Below, in pieces: positions 1-8,341 of a stretch of DNA of 64,000 nucleotides. The DNA comes from Actinomadura macrotermitis (GTDB lineage Bacteria > Actinomycetota > Actinomycetes > Streptosporangiales > Streptosporangiaceae). The translations under genes and the position numbers were made by a program. The stretch is taken from contig NZ_WEGH01000002.1 in the NCBI RefSeq assembly GCF_009604375.1, forward strand, positions 1,326,073-1,390,072, in the 5' to 3' direction. The notes under the pieces are model-generated. The model was not told the DNA's origin, searched no databases, and saw only the letters and a program-made list of their open reading frames with translations. Within the stretch, counting starts at the first letter, position 1. Every line of letters starts with the position of its first letter.

Positions 1-784
1 CGATGCAGGCGGCCTTCGCCGGCGTGCCGTCCACGACCCCCGCCACGCTCACCGCCCCGGCCCCGGCCGTCAGCAGCAGCAGCGACACGGCCGGGATCGG
101 CACCCGGCCGCCGCGTTCGCTGCGCGGCAGCACCCGGGGCACGATCGCGCCGCATCCGGCCCCGAGCACCGCCATCGCCGCGAACGCCAGCCGCCATGAG
201 CCGAACTGGGCGAACAGGCCGCCGATCGCCGGTCCGGCGAAGTTGCCCACGCCGTACATCGCCGACATCAGCGCGGCGCCGCGGGTCCAGAGCCGGGCCG
301 GCAGCGCCGCCCGGATGACGGCGAACCCCAGCCCGGACAGCAGCCCGGCGCCCAGCCCCTGGACGCCCCGGGAGACCAGGAGCACCACCATCGCCGGGCT
401 CACCGCGCAGGCCAGCGAGCCCGCGGTGAACGCGGCGAAGCCGAGGAGGTAGGCGCCGACGTTCCCGCACCGGGACAGGAACCGGCCGGTGAGCATCGTC
501 GCGACCACCATGGCGACGAGGTAGACCGTCATGTTCCAGGCGTAGAAGTCCGCGCCGCCGAGGTCGGCCACCGCGGTCGGCAGCAGGCTCGCCGCCAGGT
601 AGATGTTGATCGCGCCGACGAGCACCCCGCCGGCCAGCACGATCGCCGCGCCGAGATGCTCCCGGCCCAGCAGCTCCCGCCACGCGGGCGGGCTCCCAGG
701 GCCGGTCGCGGTCCGGGATGAGGCGGCGGGACGCTCGACGGCGGTTTCCGCCCCGCCGGGCTGTTCGTGATCGTGAGGACTCAT
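1..784 (-). CDS. MFS transporter, partial (C-terminus off the left edge)
   Basis: The visible 261 residues start at the ATG at 784 and run open to the window edge. A hydrophilic tail of about 40 residues is followed by regularly spaced hydrophobic helices. A degenerate loop-2/3 motif reads GRFLSRCG and helix 4 carries RGVQGLGAGLLSG, the pattern of drug/proton antiporters of the major facilitator superfamily. It should be an inner-membrane, proton-driven exporter, but its substrate cannot be told from this part. The number of helices (12 or 14) is unknown because the second half is missing. It is transcribed away from the rest of the window, and no regulator gene is adjacent on the visible side. 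Confidence 0.85.
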   Translation of the reverse strand, partial: MSPHDHEQPGGAETAVERPAASSRTATGPGSPPAWRELLGREHLGAAIVLAGGVLVGAINIYLAASLLPTAVADLGGADFYAWNMTVYLVAMVVATMLTGRFLSRCGNVGAYLLGFAAFTAGSLACAVSPAMVVLLVSRGVQGLGAGLLSGLGFAVIRAALPARLWTRGAALMSAMYGVGNFAGPAIGGLFAQFGSWRLAFAAMAVLGAGCGAIVPRVLPRSERGGRVPIPAVSLLLLTAGAGAVSVAGVVDGTPAKAACI

Positions 785-917
785 GGCTTCAAGCGTGTCG
801 TTGAACCGTCCCCGGAGACTTCCCGCCGCTAGGCGCGGACGGAGCTGGACCATGGGGCGGGAAACCCTCAACCCCCGGTACAACCTCGCCCTGGGGTACC
901 ACCGGAACGTGAGCAGC

Positions 918-931
918 GACCGTCGACGGTC
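918..931. promoter_or_regulatory. 14-bp perfect palindrome upstream of the MFS gene
   Basis: GACCGTCGACGGTC is its own reverse complement and lies 134 bp before the MFS start. It has the size of a dimeric repressor site. No cognate regulator gene is visible, so function is only a guess. Confidence 0.3.
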
Positions 932-1080
932 AGAAGGAGCTTGCCGGTCAGCCCACCGCGAGACCGCCGAGCGCCTCGACCATGGCCTGCCGCCCTCTGC
1001 ACCCGCCTGCGTGCCGCTGGTGCCGTGGGCGAGACGGCGACGCCGCCAGCCGTCCGGCGACCAGACCTGGCAGGCCGTAA

Positions 1081-1227
1081 GAAGAAGCGCGAGGCACCGC
1101 GGGCACCTTCAACGCCCTCTACGCGCCCTTTCCGGCCAGAAACATGCCCCTGTACATCTGGGGGCACTACAACGGGTCATGCGACCATCGGTCGGGCTCG
1201 AAGGGCAAGGTTTATCACTACCGCTGA
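1081..1227 (+). pseudogene. Possible gene remnant (orphan open frame)
   Basis: The stretch 785-1237 has no full gene. Within it, one forward frame from just after a stop at 1078-1080 to the stop at 1225-1227 reads as protein-like sequence rich in aromatic residues (for example NALYAPFPARNMPLYIWGHY). It has no start codon at its head and no recognised domain. It could be the 3' end of a decayed secreted-protein gene, or chance. The rest of 785-1237 shows only the palindrome listed separately. Confidence 0.25.
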
Positions 1228-1237
1228 GCAGGTGGAA

Positions 1238-1630
1238 ATGCGCACACGGATTTCGCAACGGATCCATGTCCCGCTGATCGTCGCCGGGGCGGCGGTCATG
1301 GTGCTCCTCCAACTCCTCAATGCCGTTTACGGGTACGGGCACAGCAACGGGGTCTCGATTCACTACCCTGGTGGACGGGTCATCACGGAGCCGGGAGAGC
1401 CGGCGAGTGCCCTCAACGTGTCCTTCGCCATCGTTCACGTCGTGGGAGCGGCCCTGATCATGGTGGCGACCGTCTGGTTGCTGCGGGGGGCCAGATCGAG
1501 GGCGGTCACCGCTTACATCGCAGCGGCGATCTGTGGTTTGTTTCCGAGTCCGGCATTCGGGCTCATGTGCCTGGTCTTCGGAGCCCTGGTGACCGGCACG
1601 TGGCGCAACAGGAACCAGCGTCACCGCTGA
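1238..1630 (+). CDS. Small integral membrane protein, unknown function
   Basis: 130 residues. ATG at 1238 is preceded by an AGGTGG-type ribosome site at about 1230. A short basic head is followed by a hydrophobic helix (about 12-30), a polar loop containing YGYGHSNGVSIHYPGG, and then three more hydrophobic segments before an Arg/Asn/His-rich tail. I recognise no family. The topology suggests a four-helix cytoplasmic-membrane protein. It stands alone between the divergent MFS gene and the convergent SulP gene, and no regulation is visible. Confidence 0.65.
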   Translation: MRTRISQRIHVPLIVAGAAVMVLLQLLNAVYGYGHSNGVSIHYPGGRVITEPGEPASALNVSFAIVHVVGAALIMVATVWLLRGARSRAVTAYIAAAICGLFPSPAFGLMCLVFGALVTGTWRNRNQRHR

Positions 1631-1698
1631 AAGCAGGCGTGGCCACCGGGTTTTCGCAGGTGGCCGGTCGGGGCACGGACACTGTGCCGCGCGCCGGT

Positions 1699-3384
1699 TC
1701 AGGAGTCCGAGCCGGCCTCGGCCGCCTGAACGGCGGAGTCCACGCTCGGGTAGACGTGGCGTTCCTCGCCGGACTGCCGGCGCAGCATGTCCCGGACCTG
1801 CCCCACATCGTGTGCGACGTAGAAGGCCACCCCCTGACGTTCCAGGTCGCGGCGCAGGTCGGCCAGCATCTCGGCGGCGGTCACGTCCACGAACGGAACG
1901 GTCTCGGCGTCCAGGACGACGGCCCGCACGCCGTCACGGCCCGCCAGCACGCGCATCGCCTTCTGCACCCGGTCCGCGTTGGCGAAGAACAGCCCGCTCT
2001 CCACCCGGACGACCGCGACGTCAGGCCGTGTGACCGCGTCGGGGCGACGGCGCACGTCCACCCACAGGCGGTCGCCCCCCGCGATCCGGCCGAGCTCGGC
2101 GATGTTGGGCCGGGAGGCGCGGTAGAGCAGCAGCAGGAGGGAGACGCCGATGCCGATGAACAGGCCCGGCAGGGTGTCGAACAGCAGCACCCCGGCCAGC
2201 GCGGCGATCGCGGCGATGAAGTCGGCGCGGGCGGCGGGGCCGTAGATGCGGCCGAGCCGCCGGGTCCACATCCGGTACAGCCGGACCAGCGCCGGGACGT
2301 CCACCAGCTCGATCACGGCGGCGATCACCACCGCGCCGAGCGTCGCCTCGGGCAGCTTCTCGAACAGCCCGGTCAGGAACAGCAGCGTGACGATGGTGAG
2401 CACGGCGACCGTGAGGCCGGAGACCTGGGACCTGGCGCCCGCGCCGCCGTTCACCGCGGTCTTGGACAGGCTGCCGTTCACCGGCATGCCCGAGCAGAGG
2501 CCCGCGCCGAGGTTGGCCGCGCCCAGCCCGAGCAGTTCACGGTCGGCGTCGATGGCGTAGCCGGACCTGGCGGCGTACGTCTTGGCCGCGCCGAGCCCCT
2601 CGGCGAACCCGACCAGCGCCACGCCGACGGCCCCGCCCGCCAAGGCGAGGCAGTCGGTGAACCCGACGCCCGGAAGCCCGAGCGGCGGCAGCCCGCTCTT
2701 GATGTTCCCGACGACGGCGACGCCCTTGCGCTCCAGGTCGAAGACCAGCACGGCGAGGACGCCGAGGGCCACCGCGATCAGTGAGGCGGGCAGCAGCGGG
2801 ACCAGCGTGCCGAGCGCCAGCACCACCGCCAGCGACGCCAGGCCCACAGCGGCGGTCCGCCAGTCGGTGCGCCCGAGCCGGGTGGCGAAGTCCCAGATCT
2901 TCTCGAAGAAGTCGCCGTCGCCTTTGGGCACCCCGAACAGCTTGGGCAATTGCCCGGCGATAATGGTCAGCGCGAGCCCGATGATGAATCCCTTGAGCAC
3001 GGGCTCGGAGATGAATCCGGCCAGGAATCCCAGCCGCAGCAGCCCGGCGAGCAACGCGATGACCCCGGTGACGACCGCCAGGGCGGCGGTCGTCTTGGCG
3101 AAGTCCGCGCTGCCGGCGGCGGCGGTCCCGCCGACCACCGCGGCCGACAGCGCCGCCGTCGCCGACATGGGGCCGACCACCAGATGGCGGGAGCTGCCGA
3201 GCAGCGCGTACAGCACCAGCGCGGCCGGGGCCGCGTACAGGCCCACCACCGGGTCCACCCCGGCGATCGAGGCGTAGGCCAGCGACTCGGGCACCAGCAC
3301 CGCCCAGACGGTGAACCCGGCGACCACGTCGCCGCGCAGCCATGCGGGCCGGTATCCGCGCAACGAGGGGAACAGTGCGGCCAT
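1699..3384 (-). CDS. SulP-family sulfate/anion permease with STAS domain
   Basis: 561 residues from ATG 3384. I prefer this to an upstream in-frame start because the family begins with a short segment like ALFPSLRGYRPAWLRGDVVAGFTVW, and VPESLAYASIAGV, the first-helix signature, follows at once. About 10-12 membrane helices occupy the first 420 residues, with motifs LVVGPMSATAAL and PVNGSLSKTAVNGGAGARSQ. A C-terminal cytosolic STAS domain (about 430-550) contains VVLDAETVPFVDVTAAEML. SulP proteins import sulfate, bicarbonate or other anions, and the substrate is not decided by sequence alone. The alkylsulfatase at 4633 and the S-box at 6922 favour sulfate. Monocistronic as far as can be seen. 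Confidence 0.93.
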   Translation of the reverse strand: MAALFPSLRGYRPAWLRGDVVAGFTVWAVLVPESLAYASIAGVDPVVGLYAAPAALVLYALLGSSRHLVVGPMSATAALSAAVVGGTAAAGSADFAKTTAALAVVTGVIALLAGLLRLGFLAGFISEPVLKGFIIGLALTIIAGQLPKLFGVPKGDGDFFEKIWDFATRLGRTDWRTAAVGLASLAVVLALGTLVPLLPASLIAVALGVLAVLVFDLERKGVAVVGNIKSGLPPLGLPGVGFTDCLALAGGAVGVALVGFAEGLGAAKTYAARSGYAIDADRELLGLGAANLGAGLCSGMPVNGSLSKTAVNGGAGARSQVSGLTVAVLTIVTLLFLTGLFEKLPEATLGAVVIAAVIELVDVPALVRLYRMWTRRLGRIYGPAARADFIAAIAALAGVLLFDTLPGLFIGIGVSLLLLLYRASRPNIAELGRIAGGDRLWVDVRRRPDAVTRPDVAVVRVESGLFFANADRVQKAMRVLAGRDGVRAVVLDAETVPFVDVTAAEMLADLRRDLERQGVAFYVAHDVGQVRDMLRRQSGEERHVYPSVDSAVQAAEAGSDS

Positions 3385-3574
3385 GCATCGGCTCCTGTGG
3401 ATCGGCGGGATTCTTTTTGCAGATGACCTACCGGGATGGGCGCCAACCGTTGTCACGCGAACTCATGGGAGCGGGATGGGAGAACAATTGCTGTGCCCCC
3501 TGCCGGCAAACAATCAGCAACTCCGGTTGCCGGGCCGCCGGCTTCGGGAAGAACCGTGGTCATCGATCGGGTGC

Positions 3575-3790
3575 GCGGGGGAGGCGTTCGCCGGCATGCT
3601 TCCCTGTCCGGCGGGCCTGCTGGTCTCGCCGTTCCCCATCATCGCGGCCATCGCGCTGCTGATCGGCGCCGACGGACGGCAGGAGACCGTCGTCTTCGCG
3701 GCCTCCCGGCCGGCGGGCAACGACGGCGGGCGCGCCAGCTGCCTGACGCTCGTCTTCGCGGCGCTGTTCTTCGGCAAGGGCCCGCTCGGC
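3575..3790 (+). pseudogene. Decayed N-terminal copy of the GAP-family gene
   Basis: Immediately before the intact GAP gene, and in the same frame, the translation reads GEAFAGMLPCPAG followed by LLVSPFPIIAAIALLIGADG. It aligns with the intact protein's GQALGDLLPAAVGVALSPVPIIAAVLMLM. After about 30 residues the resemblance degrades and it runs into the intact start. No plausible ribosome site precedes it. I read it as the relic of a tandem duplication, with the second half lost. Alternatively it could be a long N-terminal extension, which is less likely because the hydrophobic signature is duplicated. Confidence 0.5.
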
Positions 3791-3814
3791 CGAGCCTTTT
3801 CGGGAAGGGGCCTC

Positions 3815-4495
3815 ATGGGATTCGGACAGGCACTGGGAGATCTGCTGCCCGCCGCGGTCGGCGTGGCGCTCAGCCCCGTTCCGATCATCGCGGCGGTGCT
3901 GATGCTGATGTCGCCCGCCGCCGCGCGGACGGCCCCGGCCTTCGCGCTCGGCTGGATCGCGGGCCTGGCGCTCGCCACCACCGTGGTGGTCCTGGTGGCG
4001 GATCCGGCGGGGGCCTCCGATCCGGGGGCGCGGCCGGTCGTGGGCTGGATCAAGGTCCTGCTCGGCGTGCTGTTCCTGGTGATGGCCGCCGGCCAGTGGC
4101 GCAAGCGTCCCAGGGACGGCGCGGCCCCGGAGCTGCCGACGTGGATGTCGGCGATCGACGGCATGGCGCCGGGCAAGGCGCTGGCCCTGGGCGCGCTGCT
4201 GTCGGGAGCCAACCCCAAGAACCTCACCTTGGCCATCGCCGCCGCCATGGCCATCGCCCAGGCCGGCCTCGGCGGCGGGTCCACCGTCGCCGCGATCGCG
4301 GTGTTCGTGGTCCTGGGCAGCGTGACCGTCGCCGGGCCGGTGCTCGTGTACCTGGCGATGCGCGACCGCGTCCAGGGGCCGCTGCTGGCGGCCAAGGACT
4401 GGCTGGTCCGGGAGAACGCCACGGTGATGTTCGTCGTGCTGCTGGTGCTCGGCGTCGTCATCATCGGCAAGGGGATCTCCGGCATCACCACGTGA
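3815..4495 (+). CDS. GAP-family (Sap/SfLAP-like) membrane protein
   Basis: 226 residues from the ATG at 3815, with GAAGGGG upstream. It has six hydrophobic helices. The first carries the family motif LLPAAVGVALSPVPIIA, the middle has a polar cytoplasmic loop (QWRKRPRDGAAPELPTWM), and the fourth helix begins SGANPKNLTLA, a LysE-superfamily hallmark. The mycobacterial relative is the sulfolipid-addressing protein Sap, and related proteins are called GAP (peptidoglycolipid addressing). It should sit in the cytoplasmic membrane and move a lipid or small solute, but which is unknown here. It is 137 bp upstream of the alkylsulfatase gene, transcribed the same way. Confidence 0.85.
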   Translation: MGFGQALGDLLPAAVGVALSPVPIIAAVLMLMSPAAARTAPAFALGWIAGLALATTVVVLVADPAGASDPGARPVVGWIKVLLGVLFLVMAAGQWRKRPRDGAAPELPTWMSAIDGMAPGKALALGALLSGANPKNLTLAIAAAMAIAQAGLGGGSTVAAIAVFVVLGSVTVAGPVLVYLAMRDRVQGPLLAAKDWLVRENATVMFVVLLVLGVVIIGKGISGITT

Positions 4496-4632
4496 GATCC
4501 GCGGGCGGCAGCGAGGAGCCCTGCCGGTCGTCAGCACCACGGGGACGGGGGAGTTCTCCGCCTTCCATCACTTCTAGGGGAGTTTGCCCGGGGCGGGTTT
4601 TCGCTTGTTCCGGTCACGGGGACCGCAGGGAC

Positions 4633-6447
4633 ATGACCGATCTGCCCTTCGAAGACCGGACCGATTTCGACAACGCGGAGCGCGGCCTGATCGCCTCGCT
4701 CGTCCCCGGGGTGGTGCGGGACGACGACGGCCGCGTGGTCTGGGACAACGACGTGTTCTCCTTCCTGGACGCCGACTGCCCGGACACGGCGCATCCGTCG
4801 TTGTGGCGGCAGTCGCAGCTGTGCGCCAAGCAGGGCCTGTTCGAGGTGACGGACGGCGTCTACCAGGTGCGGGGCCTGGACCTGTCGAACATGACGCTGG
4901 TCGAGGGCGAGCGCGGCGTCATCGTGATCGACCCCCTGGTCTCGGTGGAGACCGCGGCCGCGGCCCTGGCGCTCTACCGCGAGCACCGCGGTGACCGGCC
5001 CGTCACCGGAATGATCTACACGCATTCGCACGTCGACCACTTCGGCGGCGCGGAGGGCGTCATCCCCGCGGACAATCCGGACCAGGTGCCGATCATCGCC
5101 CCGGCCGGGTTCCTGGAGAACGCCGTCTCCGAGAACGTGTACGCCGGGATCGCGATGGGCCGACGCGGGATGTACCACACCGGCGTCCTGCTGGAGAAGG
5201 ACCCGGACGGCATGATCGGCACCGGGCTCGGGCAGACCGCCTCGTCGGGGCGGGTCTCGCTGATCCCCCCGAACCGGGACGTGACCGGGACGGGGCAGGA
5301 GGAGGTGGTGGACGGCGTCCGGATCGTGTTCCAGCTGACGCCCGGCACCGAGGCCCCCGCGGAGATGAACTTCCACTTCCCCGACCGGCGGGCGCTCTGC
5401 CTGGCCGAGAACGCCACGCACAACCTGCACAACATCCTGACGCTGCGCGGGGCCGTGGTCCGGGACGCCCGCGTGTGGGCACGGTACCTGGCCGAGGCCG
5501 TGGAGATGTTCGCCGACGACACCGACGTGGCGTTCGCGTCCCACCACTGGCCCACCTGGGGCCGCGACGACATCGTCGCCTTCCTCGAAGAGCAGCGCGA
5601 CCTGTACACCTACCTGCACGACCAGACGCTGCGGCTGCTCAACCAGGGCAGCACGGGCATCGAGATCGCCGAGATGATCGAACTGCCGCCCGCCCTGGAG
5701 AAGGCCTGGCACGCCCGCGGCTACTACGGATCGGTGTCCCACAACGTCAAGGCGATCTACCAGCGGTACATGGGCTGGTTCGACGGCAACCCCGCGTCCC
5801 TGTGGGAGCACCCGCCCGTCGAGGAGTCCCGCCGGTACGTCGAGTGCATGGGCGGCGCCTCGAAGGTGCTGGCGCTCGCCCGCGACTACACCGACCGCGG
5901 TGACCTGCGGTTCGCCGCGACGCTGCTCAACCATGTCGTGTTCGCCGACCCGGAGAACGCGAGCGCCAAGACGGCGCTCGCGGAGGTCTACCAGAGCCTC
6001 GGCCGCGGCGCCGAGTGCGGCACCTGGCGCAACTTCTACCTCACCGGCGCCCAGGAACTGCGCGAAGGCATCCAGCCGGTTCCGATGAGCATCGCGGGCG
6101 GTATGGCGGCCGGGCTGTCGACCGAGCAGATCTTCGACTCCCTCGCCATCCGCGTCAACGGCCCCAAGGCCTGGAACGAGCACCTCACCCTCGACTGGGA
6201 CTTCTCCGACAGCGGGGACCGCTACCGGATGCTGCTGTCCAACGGCGCCCTCGTCCACCGGCGCCGCAGCGACCGGACGACGGGGCCGGCCGACGCGACG
6301 CTCACCCTGACCCGGCCGCAGTTGTTCGCGCTTCTGGCGGGCAAGAGCACCGACGGCGTGACGATCACCGGTGACGCTTCGGCGCTCCCCCGTCTGCTGG
6401 GCGTCTTCGACGAGCCCGAGCCGAACTTCCCGATCGTCACCCCCTGA
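4633..6447 (+). CDS. Alkyl/aryl-sulfatase, metallo-beta-lactamase fold (SdsA1 type)
   Basis: 604 residues. ATG at 4633 follows a GCAGGGA ribosome site. The zinc site signature THSHVDHFGG (His131, His133, Asp135, His136) opens the metallo-beta-lactamase domain. Further ligands lie in ENATHNLHNILTLRG and the HHWPTWG motif. The alkyl-sulfatase dimerisation domain follows (RDLYTYLHDQTLRLLNQG, then GYYGSVSHNVKAIYQRYMGW), and the last 130 residues form an SCP2-like lipid-binding domain. The enzyme hydrolyses sulfate esters such as alkyl sulfates to an alcohol and inorganic sulfate. There is no signal peptide, so a cytosolic location is likely. The nearby SulP permease fits sulfate scavenging. Confidence 0.95.
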   Translation: MTDLPFEDRTDFDNAERGLIASLVPGVVRDDDGRVVWDNDVFSFLDADCPDTAHPSLWRQSQLCAKQGLFEVTDGVYQVRGLDLSNMTLVEGERGVIVIDPLVSVETAAAALALYREHRGDRPVTGMIYTHSHVDHFGGAEGVIPADNPDQVPIIAPAGFLENAVSENVYAGIAMGRRGMYHTGVLLEKDPDGMIGTGLGQTASSGRVSLIPPNRDVTGTGQEEVVDGVRIVFQLTPGTEAPAEMNFHFPDRRALCLAENATHNLHNILTLRGAVVRDARVWARYLAEAVEMFADDTDVAFASHHWPTWGRDDIVAFLEEQRDLYTYLHDQTLRLLNQGSTGIEIAEMIELPPALEKAWHARGYYGSVSHNVKAIYQRYMGWFDGNPASLWEHPPVEESRRYVECMGGASKVLALARDYTDRGDLRFAATLLNHVVFADPENASAKTALAEVYQSLGRGAECGTWRNFYLTGAQELREGIQPVPMSIAGGMAAGLSTEQIFDSLAIRVNGPKAWNEHLTLDWDFSDSGDRYRMLLSNGALVHRRRSDRTTGPADATLTLTRPQLFALLAGKSTDGVTITGDASALPRLLGVFDEPEPNFPIVTP

Positions 6448-6921
6448 CGGCTCCGCAGGGGTTTCCCGCTCGAGAGGGGCCGCCCACCGGGTCCGTGCGC
6501 TCGTCGCTTGCCACGGCCACCGGCCGGACGTGCCCGCCCCTGGAGGACGGGTCGTGTTCCTCTGGTGAGCGGACGCGGGCGGCTGCGATGCAGGCGAAGG
6601 ATGGTCGGGTCCGTGGTCGTGGCAGCCGGGCGCTGATGGCGCCGTCCACTCGACCACCCGGCGATGGGGAAGGCGCGGGGTCCGCTGCACCGCCCCGGAC
6701 AAGGCCGTCCAGGCCCGCAACCGCACGAACTCCGGCTCCGGAGAGGCCCGGCCACCGGTGTCAGACCCGGTCGACCAACCGCGGTCGAGTGCGGCGTCAA
6801 CCCTCTCAAGTGGCACCGGGCGGCTGGTGCCGCGGCCAGAAGCCCGGGCCGCCGCACCTGCCCAGGGCCGGGCATTAATGGCGTTGACGGCGCCGAAACG
6901 TTTCCGCCATGATCGGCGGCG
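6448..6921. other. Intergenic stretch with no gene
   Basis: No frame here shows a credible start, ribosome site and family match. It holds a 23-bp segment at 6569-6591 that recurs with three transitions at 11273-11295 (listed as a repeat). The promoter of the riboswitch-controlled acetyltransferase must lie in its last part, but I cannot pick clear -35/-10 boxes. Confidence 0.5.
6569..6591. repeat. Diverged intergenic repeat, copy 1
   Basis: This 23-bp segment matches 11273-11295 at 20 of 23 positions, all three differences being C-to-T transitions. About 27 nt downstream both copies also share GTGGCAGC. Both copies lie just 3' of a forward gene. Confidence 0.4.
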
Positions 6922-7005
6922 TTCATCCAGAGGACCCGAGGGACCTGGCCCCGCGACGGTCCGGCAACCTGCCCGCGCAAGGTGCCAATGCCAGGATCGA
7001 TGAGG
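6922..7005 (+). promoter_or_regulatory. S-box (SAM-I-type) riboswitch
   Basis: The leader contains the S-box core in order: CAGAGG, GAGGGACCTGGCCC, GGCAACC and AAGGTGCCAAT, ending in GATGAGGAG. TCATC (6923-6927) pairs with GATGA (6999-7003) to form P1, GGACC pairs with GGTCC in P2, and ACCT pairs with AGGT in P3. The segment between GCCAAT and the P1 3' strand is very short, so P4 is reduced to a few bases, unlike the usual hairpin. The 3' side of P1 runs into the ribosome site GAGGAG (7002-7007), 8 nt before the ATG at 7016. SAM binding should therefore stabilise P1 and hide the ribosome site, giving translational shut-off. No terminator hairpin is seen. Confidence 0.8.
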
Positions 7006-7015
7006 AGACGACGCC

Positions 7016-7645
7016 ATGCGCCCGTGGTCCGGCACACCTGTGCTCGAAGGTTCCCTCGTCCGGCTCGAGCCGTTGTCGTCGCGGCATGCCGACGACCTGG
7101 CCCTGGCGGCGGAGGAGGACCGCAGCAGCTACGACTTCACGCTGGTGCCCCGCGCCGACGAGGTCACCGGCTATCTGCAGGCCCAGTTCACGCGGATCGA
7201 ACAGGGGGTCGCCCCGTACGCGCAGATCCGGCGGGCGGACGGCCGCGCGGTGGGCTGCACCGCGTACTTGGACCCGCGGTTCTGGCCCGGCCCCGACGAC
7301 CTGCACGCCATCGAGATCGGGTTCACCTGGCTCGGCGCGTCCGCGCAGGGCTCGGGCATCAACGCCGAGGCCAAGCTCCTGCTGATGGGCCACGCCTTCG
7401 AGACGCTCGGGGCGGCACGCGTCGATCTCAAGACCGACGCCCGCAACCAACGGTCGCGTCGCGCCATCGAGGCCCTCGGCGCCACCTTCGAAGGGGTGCT
7501 GCGCAACTGGTCGAAGTCGTGGGCGCCGGGCGAGGAGGACCGCCTCCGCGACTCCGCGATGTACTCGGTGATCGCCTCGGAGTGGCCCGCGGTCAAGCGC
7601 GGGCTGACCGCACGGCTGGCCGGCCGGACGGCTTCGCCGGCGTAG
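7016..7645 (+). CDS. GNAT acetyltransferase (RimJ/RimL-like) under S-box control
   Basis: 209 residues with the compact acetyltransferase fold: an N-terminal LEGSLVRLEPLSSRHADDL strand-helix, a central strand VGCTAYLD, EIGFTWLGASAQGSGINAEA (the region carrying the acetyl-CoA pyrophosphate loop) and VDLKTDARNQRSRRAIEALGA, a hallmark of ribosomal-protein or amino-acid N-acetyltransferases. The acceptor is unknown. The upstream S-box implies that expression responds to SAM, so a role in methionine or sulfur metabolism is worth considering (inference). It is a single gene; the next gene converges on it 18 bp away. Confidence 0.88.
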   Translation: MRPWSGTPVLEGSLVRLEPLSSRHADDLALAAEEDRSSYDFTLVPRADEVTGYLQAQFTRIEQGVAPYAQIRRADGRAVGCTAYLDPRFWPGPDDLHAIEIGFTWLGASAQGSGINAEAKLLLMGHAFETLGAARVDLKTDARNQRSRRAIEALGATFEGVLRNWSKSWAPGEEDRLRDSAMYSVIASEWPAVKRGLTARLAGRTASPA

Positions 7646-7663
7646 ACCGGCCACCCGCCGCGG

Positions 7664-8341
7664 TCAACAGCGCCCCTGGCCGGTGCGGCGGATCTGGTAG
7701 CCGGCCCCCGCGACGGTCGTTATCACCTCGGGCGGGCCGAGCTTGCGGCGGAGGCGGCCGATCGTGACCGGGACGGTCTTGGTGAAGGGATCGGCGTTCT
7801 CGTCCCACACCTTCTCCAGGAGCTGTTCGGCGCTCATCGGCGCGGGGGCGGCGGCGAGCAGGACGGCGAGGACCTCGAACTCCTTGGGGGACAGCCGGAG
7901 CGGCCGCCCGGCACGGCTGGCGGTGCGCAGCAGGGGGTCGAGCTCGATCCCGGCGGCGCGCAGGATCCGCGGCCTGGCGGACGGTCTTCTGCGGGCGAGG
8001 CACTGGACGCGCAGCACGAGCTCGGGGAAGTGGAACGGCTTGGCCAGGTAGTCGTCGGCGCCGAGGCGCAGCCCCGAGACGCGCTCGCCCGGCGAGCCGG
8101 ACGCGGTGAGCATGAGGACCATCGCGGGGTCCTCGTGCCGGCCGATCTGCCGGCAGAGCACGTCGCCGTGCAGGCCGGGCAGGTCGCGGTCGAGGACCAC
8201 GACGTCGTAACCGGTCGCGTCCACCTTCTGCGCGCCGGTGATGCCGTCATAGGCGACGTCCACGGCCATGCCCTGGTCCCGCAGGCCTTCGGCGATGTCG
8301 TCCGCCAGGCGCCGCACGTCCTCGACCACGAGGATCCTCAC
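7664..8341 (-). CDS. OmpR-family response regulator
   Basis: 225 residues. The GTG at 8341 overlaps the kinase stop (GTGA), with a GGAGGTG ribosome site just upstream. The receiver domain has the acidic pair ED at 7-8, the phosphorylated Asp51 in VVVLDRDLPG, and Lys in LAKPFHFPEL. The winged-helix output domain covers about 130-225 (LSPKEFEVLAVLL, then VTIGRLRRKLGPPEVITTVAGAGYQI). It is the DNA-binding half of a two-component system with the kinase at 8338. The closest relative inside this window is the regulator at 29879, with which it shares LLEK-WDE--DPFT. The divergent peptidase gene at 9596 is a plausible target. Confidence 0.95.
   Translation of the reverse strand: MRILVVEDVRRLADDIAEGLRDQGMAVDVAYDGITGAQKVDATGYDVVVLDRDLPGLHGDVLCRQIGRHEDPAMVLMLTASGSPGERVSGLRLGADDYLAKPFHFPELVLRVQCLARRRPSARPRILRAAGIELDPLLRTASRAGRPLRLSPKEFEVLAVLLAAAPAPMSAEQLLEKVWDENADPFTKTVPVTIGRLRRKLGPPEVITTVAGAGYQIRRTGQGRC

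Noticed and set aside
785..917. MerR-type promoter before the MFS gene
   Set aside because: The CTCAACC/ACAACCTC elements are not a proper dyad and no MerR gene is present.
3311..3814. Long N-terminal extension of the GAP-family protein
   Set aside because: It contains a degenerate copy of the protein's own first helix and has no ribosome site; the start at 3815 is better.
4531..7035. Very long open frame on the minus strand opposite the alkylsulfatase
   Set aside because: It is a GC-driven shadow frame: composition is His/Gly/Arg/Val-rich without motifs, and the opposite strand has a complete enzyme with zinc motifs.
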